A stretch of DNA of 64,000 nucleotides from Colwellia sp. PAMC 20917 (GCF_001767295.1 NZ_CP014944.1:806001-870000), one strand, 5' to 3'. Positions 53,824 to 63,091 are shown, counted from the first letter of the stretch. Numbers and translations: made by a program. The notes: generated by a model from the letters alone, not told the origin.

Positions 53824-56493
53824 TTATAGTGCCGTTATCATCACATTGTCCAGACGAAAAACAGCCCCTTCTCCAGTTCCCCAAGCAGGGAAAATCATTA
53901 ATACATCTATCTGACTAATATCCAAACCCGCATCAAATAATGTTTGCAGTGGGAATGTGTAGGTTTGCCATTCACCCGTAGTCGGTGCTTTTCCTTCTGT
54001 GCTGCCTGTTAAAGGAAGCTCTGCAAAAGTATCGGCTTTATTTGACTCGATTTTAAACATCCAAACACTCGCCGCATCGTTTGGTGGTGTAACAACTTTA
54101 ACATCAAATTTCACCACACCGTTGGCTAAGATACCTGATGCATCAACAAAAACGCCATCTTCAGCATCAAGCCCAACAACCGTTGGCTGTGAACCAATAA
54201 CATATTCAGCCGTTACGCCATGCGCGGTATCATCGTTTTCAAGTGTTGGTGTTGTGCCACCACAACAATCCCACATTGACCAACCTGTAGCAGGTGCATC
54301 AGCAAATAAAACATCATTGTTAACAGTTGTTGCTGTTGGGTCATAAATTTTAACGTTATCTAAACGGTAAATAGCACCTTCGCCAGCACCCCATGCAGGG
54401 AATACCATTAAGACATCAATCGCACTGACATCTAAACCAGCATTTGCTAAAGCAGATAAGTTAAAAGTATAGGTTTGCCATTGATCTAGAGCAGGTGAAA
54501 CACCTTCAACAGAGTCAGTTAAGGTAAGTTCTGCGAAAGTAGCATTATTGTCTGCTTCAACTTTAAACATCCAAGGCGCATCACCAGGCATAGCCGTTAC
54601 TTTCATTTCAAATTGAATTACACCGTTAGAAAGAATCGCAGAGGCATCAAATGGCGCAGGTGAATCTGTGTTATCAGCTCTTGAAATAAAGCCCATTACC
54701 GTTGGCTGACCACCGATAGAAAATTCAGCTACGTTACCGTGAGCATCATCATCTAACTCAACCGTTGGCATAGAACCACCACAACAATCCCACATTGGCC
54801 AGCTTGGATTTTCGTCATCGGTAAAGACCACTAATTCAGGCGCTCCGCCAACGTCACCTTCAATCGCGATATTAGTAATTAAGTATTCAGCGCCTTCGCC
54901 TGTTTGCCAAGCTGGGAATATCATCACCACATCAATTGCACTAAGATCTAGACCTGCGTCTTGTAAAACTGATAATGGGAATGTATAAGTTTGCCATTGA
55001 CCCACAACAGGATCTGCACCTTCATTACTGGTGTTAAGCGCAACATCGCCAGTATTAGGTCCGCCGTCACCGGCTTCGACTTTTAATAACCAAGTAGTCG
55101 CAGAAGATGGCGGGGTAACCACTTTCATTTCAAATGACAAAGTACCATTTAAATCAACCAATGGTGATGCATCAAATGGGCTAGACTCGCCAGAAAAATC
55201 ATCTCCAAAATGTCCGCCTCGCGTTGAAAAACCTAATACGGTGCCATTGTTATCATTAATATTAAATTGAACAGCATCGCCTTTATCGGCATCAGCGATA
55301 ATTGCAGGTGAAGTACCACCACAACAATCCCAAGCAATCCAGTTAGCATTTAAAGTTCCGTTAAAGATATCTAGGTTTTTAGCAACACCATCACTTGGAG
55401 GCAATGGAACTGGTGCTTTACCTTCAACAAGACCATCTTCTAAGCTATCGTAACCAGGTCTTACTGTTTCACAGCCTTTACCGGTATCAATATTTTGCTG
55501 ACACTGGAAAACACGTACATAGTCAATTTCAAATTTGTTATCTGCACCAAAAGCTGTGGCATCAACACCTAAGTCATTAACATTTTCAGGCCAAGTGCCA
55601 CCAACAGCAAAGTTAAGTACTAAGTAAAATTCTTTGTCGTAAGGAGCCTTGCTCCAATAGGTTTTTAATTCACCCGATAATTGGTCGTAGTATTCAGTAA
55701 ACCAACCTCGATGTGATAGGCCTACCGCTTCATCTTTAGAGTTGTAGCGAATTTTGGATTGTCGCTGTGTTGCATATAAATGGTCATCCATGTACCAGCG
55801 AATTTCACCTTCTTGCCACTCAATGGCGTAAGTGTGAAAGTCATCAGCGGGGTTAGCACCACTCGCTAGGCTATAAGCTTGTCCTGATTGAGAATTGTTA
55901 GGCCAACTTTTACCATAATGAAGTGTTCCGTAAACATGGTTTTCTGCGGTACCGTCTTCTCTCGCTACACCTAAGTTAACTGATTCAAAGATATCAATTT
56001 CACCCGAACGTGGCCATTCGCCATACTCTTCATCAGTAGGCATCATCCAAAATGCTGGCCAGCTACCTTGTCCTGAAGGCGCTTTAGCGCGCATTTCCAT
56101 GCGTCCATATTTAAAATCGGCTTTGTAACGCGTCATCATGCGTGCTGATGTGTAAGGTAAAGCGGCGCCTTCGGCTGCGGGTAAGGCTACAATGTTTAAT
56201 ATACCGTCTTGTATATATGAGTTTTCAGCGCTGTCGGTGTAACATTGTTTCTCTTGGTTACCACCACCGTCACAGTTAACTTCATGCGTCCAGTTTTGAC
56301 TGTTTATTGTGCTTGCATCAAACTCATCATTCCACACCATTTTCCAATCAGAGACAGGTTGTTGTGGATCAATAATATCTGCTTTAGTTTCGGTGGCTGC
56401 ACCACCACAGCCAGCAAGTCCTAACGTAACCGTTAGCCCTATTAACGCGGCCAAGCCTTGTGTTTTAAATTTAACACTGCTTTTAGTTTTCAT
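53824..56493 (-). CDS. GH16 laminarinase lipoprotein with three WDCCGG carbohydrate-binding-like modules
   Basis: About 889 residues from the ATG at 56493, which has GGAG six bases upstream; the frame is open to 56517. The lipobox is LGLAGC. The GH16 domain (about 45-340) has the catalytic GEIDIFESVN. Behind it are three tandem modules of about 160 residues, each beginning with W-x-x-WDCCGG-(T/S)-x-P and containing QWQTYTFxL and IDVxMIFPAWxxGEGA. The tail modules probably bind glucan at the cell surface. It forms an operon with the TonB receptor gene. Confidence 0.9.
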   Translation of the reverse strand: MKTKSSVKFKTQGLAALIGLTVTLGLAGCGGAATETKADIIDPQQPVSDWKMVWNDEFDASTINSQNWTHEVNCDGGGNQEKQCYTDSAENSYIQDGILNIVALPAAEGAALPYTSARMMTRYKADFKYGRMEMRAKAPSGQGSWPAFWMMPTDEEYGEWPRSGEIDIFESVNLGVAREDGTAENHVYGTLHYGKSWPNNSQSGQAYSLASGANPADDFHTYAIEWQEGEIRWYMDDHLYATQRQSKIRYNSKDEAVGLSHRGWFTEYYDQLSGELKTYWSKAPYDKEFYLVLNFAVGGTWPENVNDLGVDATAFGADNKFEIDYVRVFQCQQNIDTGKGCETVRPGYDSLEDGLVEGKAPVPLPPSDGVAKNLDIFNGTLNANWIAWDCCGGTSPAIIADADKGDAVQFNINDNNGTVLGFSTRGGHFGDDFSGESSPFDASPLVDLNGTLSFEMKVVTPPSSATTWLLKVEAGDGGPNTGDVALNTSNEGADPVVGQWQTYTFPLSVLQDAGLDLSAIDVVMIFPAWQTGEGAEYLITNIAIEGDVGGAPELVVFTDDENPSWPMWDCCGGSMPTVELDDDAHGNVAEFSIGGQPTVMGFISRADNTDSPAPFDASAILSNGVIQFEMKVTAMPGDAPWMFKVEADNNATFAELTLTDSVEGVSPALDQWQTYTFNLSALANAGLDVSAIDVLMVFPAWGAGEGAIYRLDNVKIYDPTATTVNNDVLFADAPATGWSMWDCCGGTTPTLENDDTAHGVTAEYVIGSQPTVVGLDAEDGVFVDASGILANGVVKFDVKVVTPPNDAASVWMFKIESNKADTFAELPLTGSTEGKAPTTGEWQTYTFPLQTLFDAGLDISQIDVLMIFPAWGTGEGAVFRLDNVMITAL

Positions 56494-57398
56494 GTCTTCT
56501 CCCCTAGAGATATCCAAATCAAATATTTATAATCATTTTTATAATGCCTATACGCTACTTTTATCTACAAAGCTCACGTGAATACAAATACAATCGTAAA
56601 CAAAATACTGTTATTAACTAAATATCTTTTAGCACAACGATTTACTAATTAGCATTTAAATACGGTCAGATGGGATAGGGCAAAGTTGAAATGGACAAAA
56701 CAGGGGTGAACGATTTTTTTTGATGACCTTTTTGGCTTTTATAATTACCGCTTTACTTGGGTTTTGTCTTAAAAAGCGAATACAACCTTAAAGAAAGGTG
56801 AGTCATCATCTATATAATATGATGAAGACTAAGCTCAGTGCTCTCTTTACCTATTAGCTTTTAATAATTAATACTAAAAAACACCCAGTTGATAAGTATT
56901 AAACCTTAGCCTCTTGCCATCACACTAATAAATGCTCCGTATTATTTTAAGGGGTGATTGCACGATAAAATCGCCCATCACCTGCAAAACACCGCTAACA
57001 ATTAGTGGATAAAAGCTATTATTTATCTCCTTACACTAATGATTCGTACATTTTAAACCCAGAGTGTTCAATAAAAGCTCAACTTTAGTGCGCATCTAAT
57101 AAAAACCCACTTGACCATGAAATTAGGGACGACTCACCGTTTCCTGATTGTTTGTATCACTTTTTACTGTAGTTTATTTTTGGCTTTTCTACGATTAATC
57201 TCAGTTAAATTTAACTAGAAATGCATCATAAAATAATAAAAGAAGAACAAGTTTGGCAATTTAATTAGCCAAGTGAGTACCTTCAACTAAGCAGCACTGC
57301 ACTATATACAAACCTAAGTATAACGACACAAGCTTGGTTTTATATTGCAAATGCTGCAAATAATCAAATGACAATTGAACAGTTAATAGGGGATCTAA
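56494..57398. promoter_or_regulatory. 900-bp divergent intergenic region of the glucan locus
   Basis: No gene is seen. The region lies between the leftward GH16-receptor operon and the rightward binding lipoprotein gene and should hold both promoters. The palindrome AGTTAAATTTAACT (57203-57216) resembles the half-sites at 39864-39906. Confidence 0.4.
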
Positions 57399-59552
57399 AT
57401 GACTAATATAAAAAATAAAAAAAGCTTCAACAAAAACATAATCGTCCTAAGCCTAGGTTTAGCTTTATCTGCATGTGGGGGAAGTTCAAGCGATGACAAA
57501 GTTGCTGACGTTATAGAAGTTAACTCCGCACCAACCATTAGCAGCACAGCGGTCACAACAATTGAATCAGGTTCCACTTATAGCTACTCACTAGTCGCTG
57601 CCGATGCCGATGGTGACACTTTAACAATGTCAGCCACAAATTTACCCGCTTGGCTAACGTTTGATAGTGCAACCGGAAGCTTAACGGGTACGCCAGCGGA
57701 TAGTGATGCCGGAGATACGGCAATTACCTTAACCGTAAGTGATGGCACTGATGAAATCACTCAATCGTTTACTGTTTCAGTCACTGTTGCAGCACAAGCT
57801 AACAATGCTGCTGTTATTACAAGTACTGGCGTTACAAGTGCTACTGTTGGTGAGTCATATTCCTACACACTTATGGCAACCGATGCTGACAGCGATACAT
57901 TGACAATGTCAACGACCGTCCCAGGCGCGCTTTCTTGGTTAACGTTTGATGACAGTACAGGCATATTATCAGGCACACCGGCATCGGGTGATGTTGCTGC
58001 TACAGAAATCACCTTAACAGTGAATGATGGCACTGTAGATACAATGCAAACCTTTACCATTACCGTTGCTGCAGTTGAAAACACCCGTAATATGGTTGCA
58101 TTTGAAGGTGCTGCAGAGACCTATGCTTTCAATAATTTTGATGGTGGCATGTCAACTGTGATGGCTAATCCACAAGCAATGGGCATAAATACCAGCAACC
58201 AAGTCGTAGAAATGCAAAAATTGGCTGGACAACCTTGGGGAGGCAGTACATTAACCTTGCCTACAGCATTAACCTTAGCTGCGGAAGATAACACCTTCAC
58301 AATGAAAGTTTGGTCGGCGCGTGCAGTACCTGTGTTATTTAAACTTGAAGGCATTAATAAAGAAATATCAATAAATCATGCAGGCACTGGCTGGGAAAAT
58401 CTTAGTTACGATTTTGCAGATGATGTAACCGGCGCCTTAGACAGCGTTACGGTAATATTTGATTTAGGCACTATGGGCGACGCAGAAGGAAACGCCGCAG
58501 ATTGGACCTTTTATTATGACGATATAACAACACCTGCAACCGCTGAAAAAGAAGTCGTAGGTGATGGCTCTACAAGTACCACTGATTTTGAAGCCGACCC
58601 ACAAAGCTACACCTTTAATGATTTTGATGGAGGCGCAGCCGTTGTGCTAGCCAACCCAGATGCAACGGGTATTAATACCAGCGCTCAAGTGGGTCAAATG
58701 ACTAAATCTGCGGGTCAAACTTGGGGGGGGTCAACCATGACATTGGCTACACCGGCGGCAATTCCAGCTAATAGCATGATTACCATGAAAGTTTGGGCTT
58801 CGCGTGCTGTACCTGTATTAGTTAAATTTGACGATATGGATGCAGAAAGAACAGCAAACCATACTGGTTCAGGATGGGAAGAGTTGAACTTTGATTTTAC
58901 TGGCGCAACCAGTACAAGTGAAACCAGACTTACCCTAATTTTTGATAATGGCGTGATGGGCGATGCCGCGAGCGATGCCGCTAACTGGACTTTCTACTTT
59001 GATGATTTTACCACCCCTGCTGCTGAAGAAGTCTCTGCAGGTAACTTTGTTGCCGTTGGAACTCCATATGACTTTGAAGCCACAGGTTTAGGCAGTGATT
59101 TTGTTTGGGCGGTATTTGAAAATGATGATAATCCGGCACTCGAATTTGTTGCTAACCCGGCTTCATCGACAGTGAATGACTCAGCAACAGTTGCTATGTT
59201 TACCGCTAGAATGACAGGTCAGCCATGGGCTGGTACTGAAACAACAGCGGCTAATACAACACCCTTTACGATGGATGCAACCAATAGCATTGTTAAAATA
59301 ATGGTTTATAAGTCTGTTATCAGTGATGTGGCATTAAAGTTCTCTGTAGGCGCTGCGGCACAAGCAGAAATCAAAGTACCTAATACTAAAATCAATGAAT
59401 GGGAAGAGCTTACTTTTGACTTTTCTAGCCGTATTGGTATGGCTGAAACCATTAATATTGACTCGGTGATAGTTTTCCCTGAATTTACTGACGGCAGAGC
59501 TGCAGATACCGTAAGCTATTTTGATAATATTACTTTCGGTCATAATGAATAG
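57399..59552 (+). CDS. Surface lipoprotein with two Ig-like and three glucan-binding-like modules
   Basis: The protein has 717 residues. The lipobox is LALSACGG. Two putative Ig (He_PIG/cadherin-like) repeats follow at about 45-135 and 138-225 (DADGDTLTMSATNLPAWLTF and DADSDTLTMSTTVPGALSWL). Three tandem modules of about 155 residues come next, each with a F-x-F-x-x-F/N...GGA/M start and a central AGQPWGGSTL-type motif (AGQPWGGST, AGQTWGGST, TGQPWAGTE), ending in FYYDDITTPA-like sequence. No catalytic motif is seen. It is probably a surface glycan-binding protein serving the nearby receptor. Confidence 0.8.
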   Translation: MTNIKNKKSFNKNIIVLSLGLALSACGGSSSDDKVADVIEVNSAPTISSTAVTTIESGSTYSYSLVAADADGDTLTMSATNLPAWLTFDSATGSLTGTPADSDAGDTAITLTVSDGTDEITQSFTVSVTVAAQANNAAVITSTGVTSATVGESYSYTLMATDADSDTLTMSTTVPGALSWLTFDDSTGILSGTPASGDVAATEITLTVNDGTVDTMQTFTITVAAVENTRNMVAFEGAAETYAFNNFDGGMSTVMANPQAMGINTSNQVVEMQKLAGQPWGGSTLTLPTALTLAAEDNTFTMKVWSARAVPVLFKLEGINKEISINHAGTGWENLSYDFADDVTGALDSVTVIFDLGTMGDAEGNAADWTFYYDDITTPATAEKEVVGDGSTSTTDFEADPQSYTFNDFDGGAAVVLANPDATGINTSAQVGQMTKSAGQTWGGSTMTLATPAAIPANSMITMKVWASRAVPVLVKFDDMDAERTANHTGSGWEELNFDFTGATSTSETRLTLIFDNGVMGDAASDAANWTFYFDDFTTPAAEEVSAGNFVAVGTPYDFEATGLGSDFVWAVFENDDNPALEFVANPASSTVNDSATVAMFTARMTGQPWAGTETTAANTTPFTMDATNSIVKIMVYKSVISDVALKFSVGAAAQAEIKVPNTKINEWEELTFDFSSRIGMAETINIDSVIVFPEFTDGRAADTVSYFDNITFGHNE

Positions 59553-59567
59553 TGTTGATAAAAAAAT

Positions 59568-59601
59568 AAAACTTAGCTTGTGTTTTAATTAGCTAAGTTT
59601 T
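59568..59601 (+). terminator. Terminator after the binding lipoprotein gene
   Basis: AAAACTTAGCT pairs with AGCTAAGTTTT, followed by TACATT; preceded by an A run, so it may work in both directions. Another hairpin with AAAAGGG/CCCTTTT follows at about 59621-59657. Confidence 0.7.
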
Positions 59602-59698
59602 ACATTAATTGTTAGTAAAATAAAAAGGGTTATAGTTTACGTTGCTAAGCCCTTTTATCTCGTTTTAATAGACTTATTTGAATAAGCGGAGAGGTTTT

Positions 59699-59803
59699 AT
59701 GAAAATATCAAAAATGTTACTCAAGAGTGAACTCGTGTTGAATATAGGATTTGGCTTAACCGTATTGTTAATTGGCAAAATAACCCTATATTTTATCGCC
59801 TAA
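59699..59803 (+). CDS. 34-residue membrane micro-protein (copy 1)
   Basis: The protein is MKISKMLLKSELVLNIGFGL followed by TVLLIGKITLYFIA. A strong ribosome site (GCGGAGAGG) precedes the ATG and a terminator follows the stop. One membrane helix with basic N-terminus and an internal Lys is predicted. The second copy 3.2 kb away differs at only three residues (I3T, S4L, I28V). The short, isolated, hydrophobic and duplicated gene resembles type I toxins or membrane-enzyme small subunits. No antisense RNA was identified. Confidence 0.65.
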   Translation: MKISKMLLKSELVLNIGFGLTVLLIGKITLYFIA

Positions 59804-59810
59804 GAAAAGC

Positions 59811-59852
59811 ACTAAAGGTCGTACATAATGGACAAAGCCTTTAGTAACTTTT
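59811..59852 (+). terminator. Terminator of micro-protein copy 1
   Basis: ACTAAAGG pairs with CCTTTAGT, followed by AACTTTT. Confidence 0.7.
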
Positions 59853-59910
59853 AAATACCCCCTTTTAATCCCCACAAAAAAAACAGAATCTAGCGATTTG
59901 ACAGCTCCTG

Positions 59911-59924
59911 CACCGCAAGCGGTG
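59911..59924. repeat. Subterminal hairpin at the tnpB end of the IS605-type element
   Basis: CACCGCAAGCGGTG. In IS200/IS605 elements the tnpB-side end also gives rise to the guide (omega) RNA, which may overlap this region. Confidence 0.6.
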
Positions 59925-59935
59925 AGGATTCTTGA

Positions 59936-61237
59936 TCAGGCCACGTGAAATAGCTCAGACGGTGTTTTACCACCTGCACTCGAAAGTGCCTGAGCCGCAT
60001 CAAGGGTGTTATCAAGCAACATGCCATCTGTCAGATGGACTACGCAGTTCAGCCTTATTACAGGGACTTTTACAGGTCTGCGATACTTTGCCACAAGTGG
60101 CGGGAGAAGGTATCCTTTTTCTATTCTACCGTTCTCGAATTTATTTTTAATGTTGGCCGAACCGACCAAATCCCGCACTCCAATGAAATCACATTCTGGA
60201 TTTTTACACTGGTAATTGCGCCCCGAAGGTTTGTGTCTATGACCGCATTTCGGGCAAGTCTGAGTGGTGTACTGCTCTCCTATTTTATCAAGCTCTACAC
60301 CTTGGAATTTACCTTTGTATTTAAGATAGGTGAGTAGCTGCCCAAGGGGATTGTTGCTGTTCATTTGATTTGAACGTCTTGAGCCTTTCTTCTTTTTCCG
60401 AGCATTCTTACTCATATTGATGCAATCGCCCACAACAAGCATACCTGCTTGTTGTTTCACGCAATAATCTATCATTTGCTTGGATGCATGATGGAGAAGA
60501 TTGCGCTGCTGATTGTCATTTCTGAACAGCATTTTAGCTTTTGCTACTCGTAATTTTCGGCTCCGTCTAGACCCTTTCTTGCATTTTGAAAGCAGTCTTG
60601 AGAATTCAGCGAGCTTCTTGTTTCTATACTGAATTAACGAGCGAAGACCGCGACCAACTATGATCTCCGACGTTTCGCCATCGGTCATCGCTGCAAGATG
60701 AATTACACCTAAGTCAGCAGCAACTACGTTGCTGCCAGCTGACTTAATGGTTTTGATATCTTGCTTTATCGTGAGCCTAAGCTCCCGAAAACTAAGCTCC
60801 GCTCCTGTGATTTTACCAATGGGTATATCTTTTGGAATGCGAACGATGAGTTTTTTAACTCCAAGTCCGTTTGAAAGAATGACGCGGTTACCTTTTCTTT
60901 TTATCGCCGAAGCCTTGTACATTACTACCTGGAAGTGCTTCCTGTCACGGTACGGATAACGAGCTTTTTTATCGCCAGCTTTTCGATTCTCTGAGGTTGT
61001 TTCGATGTTAGCAAAGAACTTTTTAATAAGCGCCTGGTTTGTCTGGCTATGAAGTCGGTACTTACTTTTAAAGTGCTTTTCAAAATCACCTCTAAAAGGC
61101 CACTTCCATCGGCGTTTTCGGATGAATTTGTGCAGTTTAACCATATCGTTCCAAAGGCGAGCTGACTCTCTTCGCAACTCTGTTTGCAAAGGTGTTGTCT
61201 GACCGATATTAAATTTCGAAACGCTGATTAAACTCAT
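59936..61237 (-). CDS. tnpB: TnpB RNA-guided nuclease-type protein
   Basis: The protein has 433 residues, complete in length. The RuvC-I motif is AADLGVIHLAA and the zinc finger is TCPKCGHRH...CKNPEC; RuvC-III Asp is in GVRDLVGSANI. At the canonical RuvC-II position (MLVVGDCINMS) Gly-Asp replaces the usual Glu, as in a subset of TnpB proteins; the Glu in GEQYTTQTCP may substitute. TnpB is guided by RNA from the element end and cuts the donor site, keeping the element in the population. Its partner tnpA here carries a stop codon, so TnpB may be a relic or maintained for another role. Confidence 0.9.
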   Translation of the reverse strand: MSLISVSKFNIGQTTPLQTELRRESARLWNDMVKLHKFIRKRRWKWPFRGDFEKHFKSKYRLHSQTNQALIKKFFANIETTSENRKAGDKKARYPYRDRKHFQVVMYKASAIKRKGNRVILSNGLGVKKLIVRIPKDIPIGKITGAELSFRELRLTIKQDIKTIKSAGSNVVAADLGVIHLAAMTDGETSEIIVGRGLRSLIQYRNKKLAEFSRLLSKCKKGSRRSRKLRVAKAKMLFRNDNQQRNLLHHASKQMIDYCVKQQAGMLVVGDCINMSKNARKKKKGSRRSNQMNSNNPLGQLLTYLKYKGKFQGVELDKIGEQYTTQTCPKCGHRHKPSGRNYQCKNPECDFIGVRDLVGSANIKNKFENGRIEKGYLLPPLVAKYRRPVKVPVIRLNCVVHLTDGMLLDNTLDAAQALSSAGGKTPSELFHVA

Positions 61238-61262
61238 AATGACGACTATACTGTATAAATAA

Positions 61263-62295
61263 GGCTGTGTTGTAATTAAGTGTGGGTAAGCGAGAATTCA
61301 TTTTATAAAGCCTCTTTTATCCACGTTTGATCTGAATATTCTTTGTTATCCTCCATAAACCTAAACCAACTCAAATAATTCTCAATGTAGTCAGTACCTA
61401 TGCCATTAAATCGTTTCAACCAACCTTTCCATCGTTTCATGTAATTATTCAACGTTTGAATATGATAGTTCCCCTCAATTACTCGTTGATTATCAAGCTA
61501 TATTAGCCGTTTATGATCAACATCTAATTCTTCGGCAATACCTTTATAGGATAAATTACCATCGGTACAAAGCACTGAGCCTGATGATAAAAGTGGTTTT
61601 AATTGAGCTTGAATATTCTCTTTTGTATTGCGAGCTAGTACCTTGTGTGAAACAACTCCACTGCGATCAAGCGCAATAAAAATAGGCACTTGCTTAATTT
61701 TGCCTCCACCTCGTTTACGTGATTTGCGCTCGATTTGTCTCTTGCCCTTAAAGGATTCTGGTAAAAATGTTTCATCAGCTTCAATCACACCCGTTAGTTC
61801 TGACGGATTAAAGCTAGCAGGGGCTTTGATAAATATGTGTCGCCATCGAAAAGATGTTCTAAGTGTTATGTTTAAGGCTTTAGCTGATTTTCTAAGAGAC
61901 ACACCTTCCCACATCAATTTAGTGTACTCAATCCATTTATCAGCCTTTCTCATGCGATAAAGTGGTGAATCAGCAAGTGCATTAAAAGTTTTACAGCATG
62001 ACTTGCACTTAAAACGTTGAATTCCTTGCTTTGTCATGCCCCAACGGTTTAATTCATGTGAATCGCAATGAGGACAATGAGATATTGTTTCTTCATGGTC
62101 GGCAATGGCTTGACCCACTTGGTTATTGGAAATATTTGATTCAACTTCATGACGAAGTTTTTTAAGTTGGAAGTAGTTTAGATTGGTAACGTGATGTAGT
62201 ATATTTTGAAACTGCTTGGAAGCCATCTTGCACCTACCGTTATTGGGTTTCAGTACATTGAGTATAGCTCACCAACACCGAAAGACAACACAGCC
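61263..62295 (-). mobile_element. IS1595-type insertion sequence nested in the IS605-type element
   Basis: Terminal inverted repeats GGCTGTGTTGT (61263-61273) and ACAACACAGCC (62285-62295). The flanking octamers ATAAATAA and ATAAATCA agree at seven of eight positions, consistent with an 8-bp target duplication. Length about 1033 bp. It sits about 30 bases upstream of the tnpA start and so probably cuts tnpA off from its promoter. Confidence 0.85.
61303..62226 (-). pseudogene. IS1595-family transposase with in-frame TAG
   Basis: A 307-codon frame with TAG at codon 243 (after DHKRLI). An N-terminal zinc ribbon (CPHCDSHELNRWGMTKQG...CKSC) and the DDE-type region (VIEADETFLPESFKGKR, FIALDRSG, CTDGNLSYKG) precede the stop; NQRVIEGNYHIQTLNNYMK follows in the same frame, up to TAA at 61303. 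The part after the stop contains the last catalytic region, so the enzyme should be inactive unless the TAG is read through. Apart from the TAG no frame damage is seen, so the mutation is recent. Confidence 0.85.
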
Positions 62296-62324
62296 ATAAA
62301 TCACCAGTGTCAATAAGTGTCTGT

Positions 62325-62729
62325 ATGAAATATAAAAAGAGCGCTCATTCTTCGTATTTAATTCAAGCTCACATTATATTTGTTACTAAATATCGTGAGC
62401 GGAAGTTTACGAGCGAGATGTTAGATAAAATGGACTTTATAATAAAAAGAGAATGTTTAAAACTAAAGTCAGAATTCGTTGAGTTTAATGGGGAGTCAGA
62501 TCATGTTCACATGATTATCTCTTACCTGCTTTCTATTTCAATTTCACGATTAGTTAATGTTTTAAAAAGTATTACAGGTCGAGAGATGAAGTTGTGGTTT
62601 CCGCAGTTAAATCAGGTAGCTTGGAGGTAGAATGCACTTTGGAGCTCTGGTTATTATGCATGCTCTGTCGGCGGAGCGCCGATAGAGGTTCTTAAGCAAT
62701 ACATCGAGCAGCAAGATAGGCCGCATTAG
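62325..62729 (+). pseudogene. tnpA: IS200/IS605 transposase TnpA with in-frame TAG
   Basis: The frame from ATG 62325 encodes an HUH-type Y1 transposase: KYKKSAHSSYLIQAHIIFVT at the start and the HUH motif DHVHMII near residue 62-68. TAG at 62628 ends the protein after NQVAWR, but the same frame continues with NALWSSGYYACSVGGAP and EVLKQYIEQQDRPH to TAG at 62727. The catalytic Tyr (in the KQYIEQQ helix by family analogy) lies behind the premature stop, so the protein should be inactive unless read through. Confidence 0.85.
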
Positions 62730-62759
62730 ATTGCTATGCAATCTCGGCTATCCATCCCT

Positions 62760-62773
62760 CACCGCAAGCGGTG
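62760..62773. repeat. Subterminal hairpin at the tnpA end of the IS605-type element
   Basis: CACCGCAAGCGGTG, identical to 59911-59924. Confidence 0.6.
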
Positions 62774-62908
62774 GGGATTTTCGCCGATTTCGGTAAACCA
62801 TCGCCCTACACATCTCGTACTACTTAATAATATCTGCTCGACATTATTTATTCATAATGGTTAATTTTGAGGAGAGAATAAAGTTATTTGAATAAGAGGA
62901 GAAATTTT

Positions 62909-63013
62909 ATGAAAACACTAAAAATGTTACTCAAGAGTGAACTCGTGTTGAATATAGGATTTGGCTTAACCGTATTGTTAATTGGCAAAGTAACCCTATA
63001 TTTTATCGCCTAA
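62909..63013 (+). CDS. 34-residue membrane micro-protein (copy 2)
   Basis: The protein is MKTLKMLLKSELVLNIGFGL followed by TVLLIGKVTLYFIA, with ribosome site AGAGGAG. It is almost identical to copy 1 at 59699. Substitutions are conservative (I28V) or at the cytoplasmic N-terminus, and most of the 181-bp module is unchanged, including both terminator arms. The best reading is a recent or conserved tandem pair separated by an insertion sequence. Confidence 0.65.
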   Translation: MKTLKMLLKSELVLNIGFGLTVLLIGKVTLYFIA

Positions 63014-63020
63014 GAAAAGC

Positions 63021-63062
63021 ACTAAAGGTCGTACATAATGGACAAAGCCTTTAGTAACTTTT
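63021..63062 (+). terminator. Terminator of micro-protein copy 2
   Basis: Same hairpin as after copy 1 (ACTAAAGG/CCTTTAGT then AACTTTT). Confidence 0.7.
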
Positions 63063-63091
63063 AATTAAACAGTTTAAACAGCCTATCTCTA

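Larger units (their letters stand above)
59674..59854 (+). repeat. Left copy of a 181-bp micro-protein module
   Basis: Matches 62884-63064 with no length change and about seven substitutions. Contains leader, ribosome site, 34-codon gene and terminator. Confidence 0.85.
59890..62795. mobile_element. IS605-type element with divergent tnpB and tnpA, interrupted by an IS1595-type element
   Basis: tnpB points left and tnpA points right, the arrangement of IS605. Both ends carry the hairpin CACCGCAAGCGGTG (59911-59924 and 62760-62773) followed by similar GGATT sequence. The IS1595-type element occupies 61263-62295. Outer boundaries are approximate because the short target site could not be fixed by eye. 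Confidence 0.75.
62884..63064 (+). repeat. Right copy of the 181-bp micro-protein module
   Basis: About 96 percent identical to 59674-59854 with constant offset 3210. Confidence 0.85.

Noticed and set aside
61303-62729. TAG codons as pyrrolysine or a reassigned codon
   Set aside because: Other genes in the window end normally at TAG (for example pspF), and no in-frame TAG was seen in housekeeping genes.
59674-63064. The two 181-bp modules as ends of a composite transposon
   Set aside because: They are direct repeats with their own gene, ribosome site and terminator, lie outside the IS605 hairpins, and have no terminal structure or target duplication.
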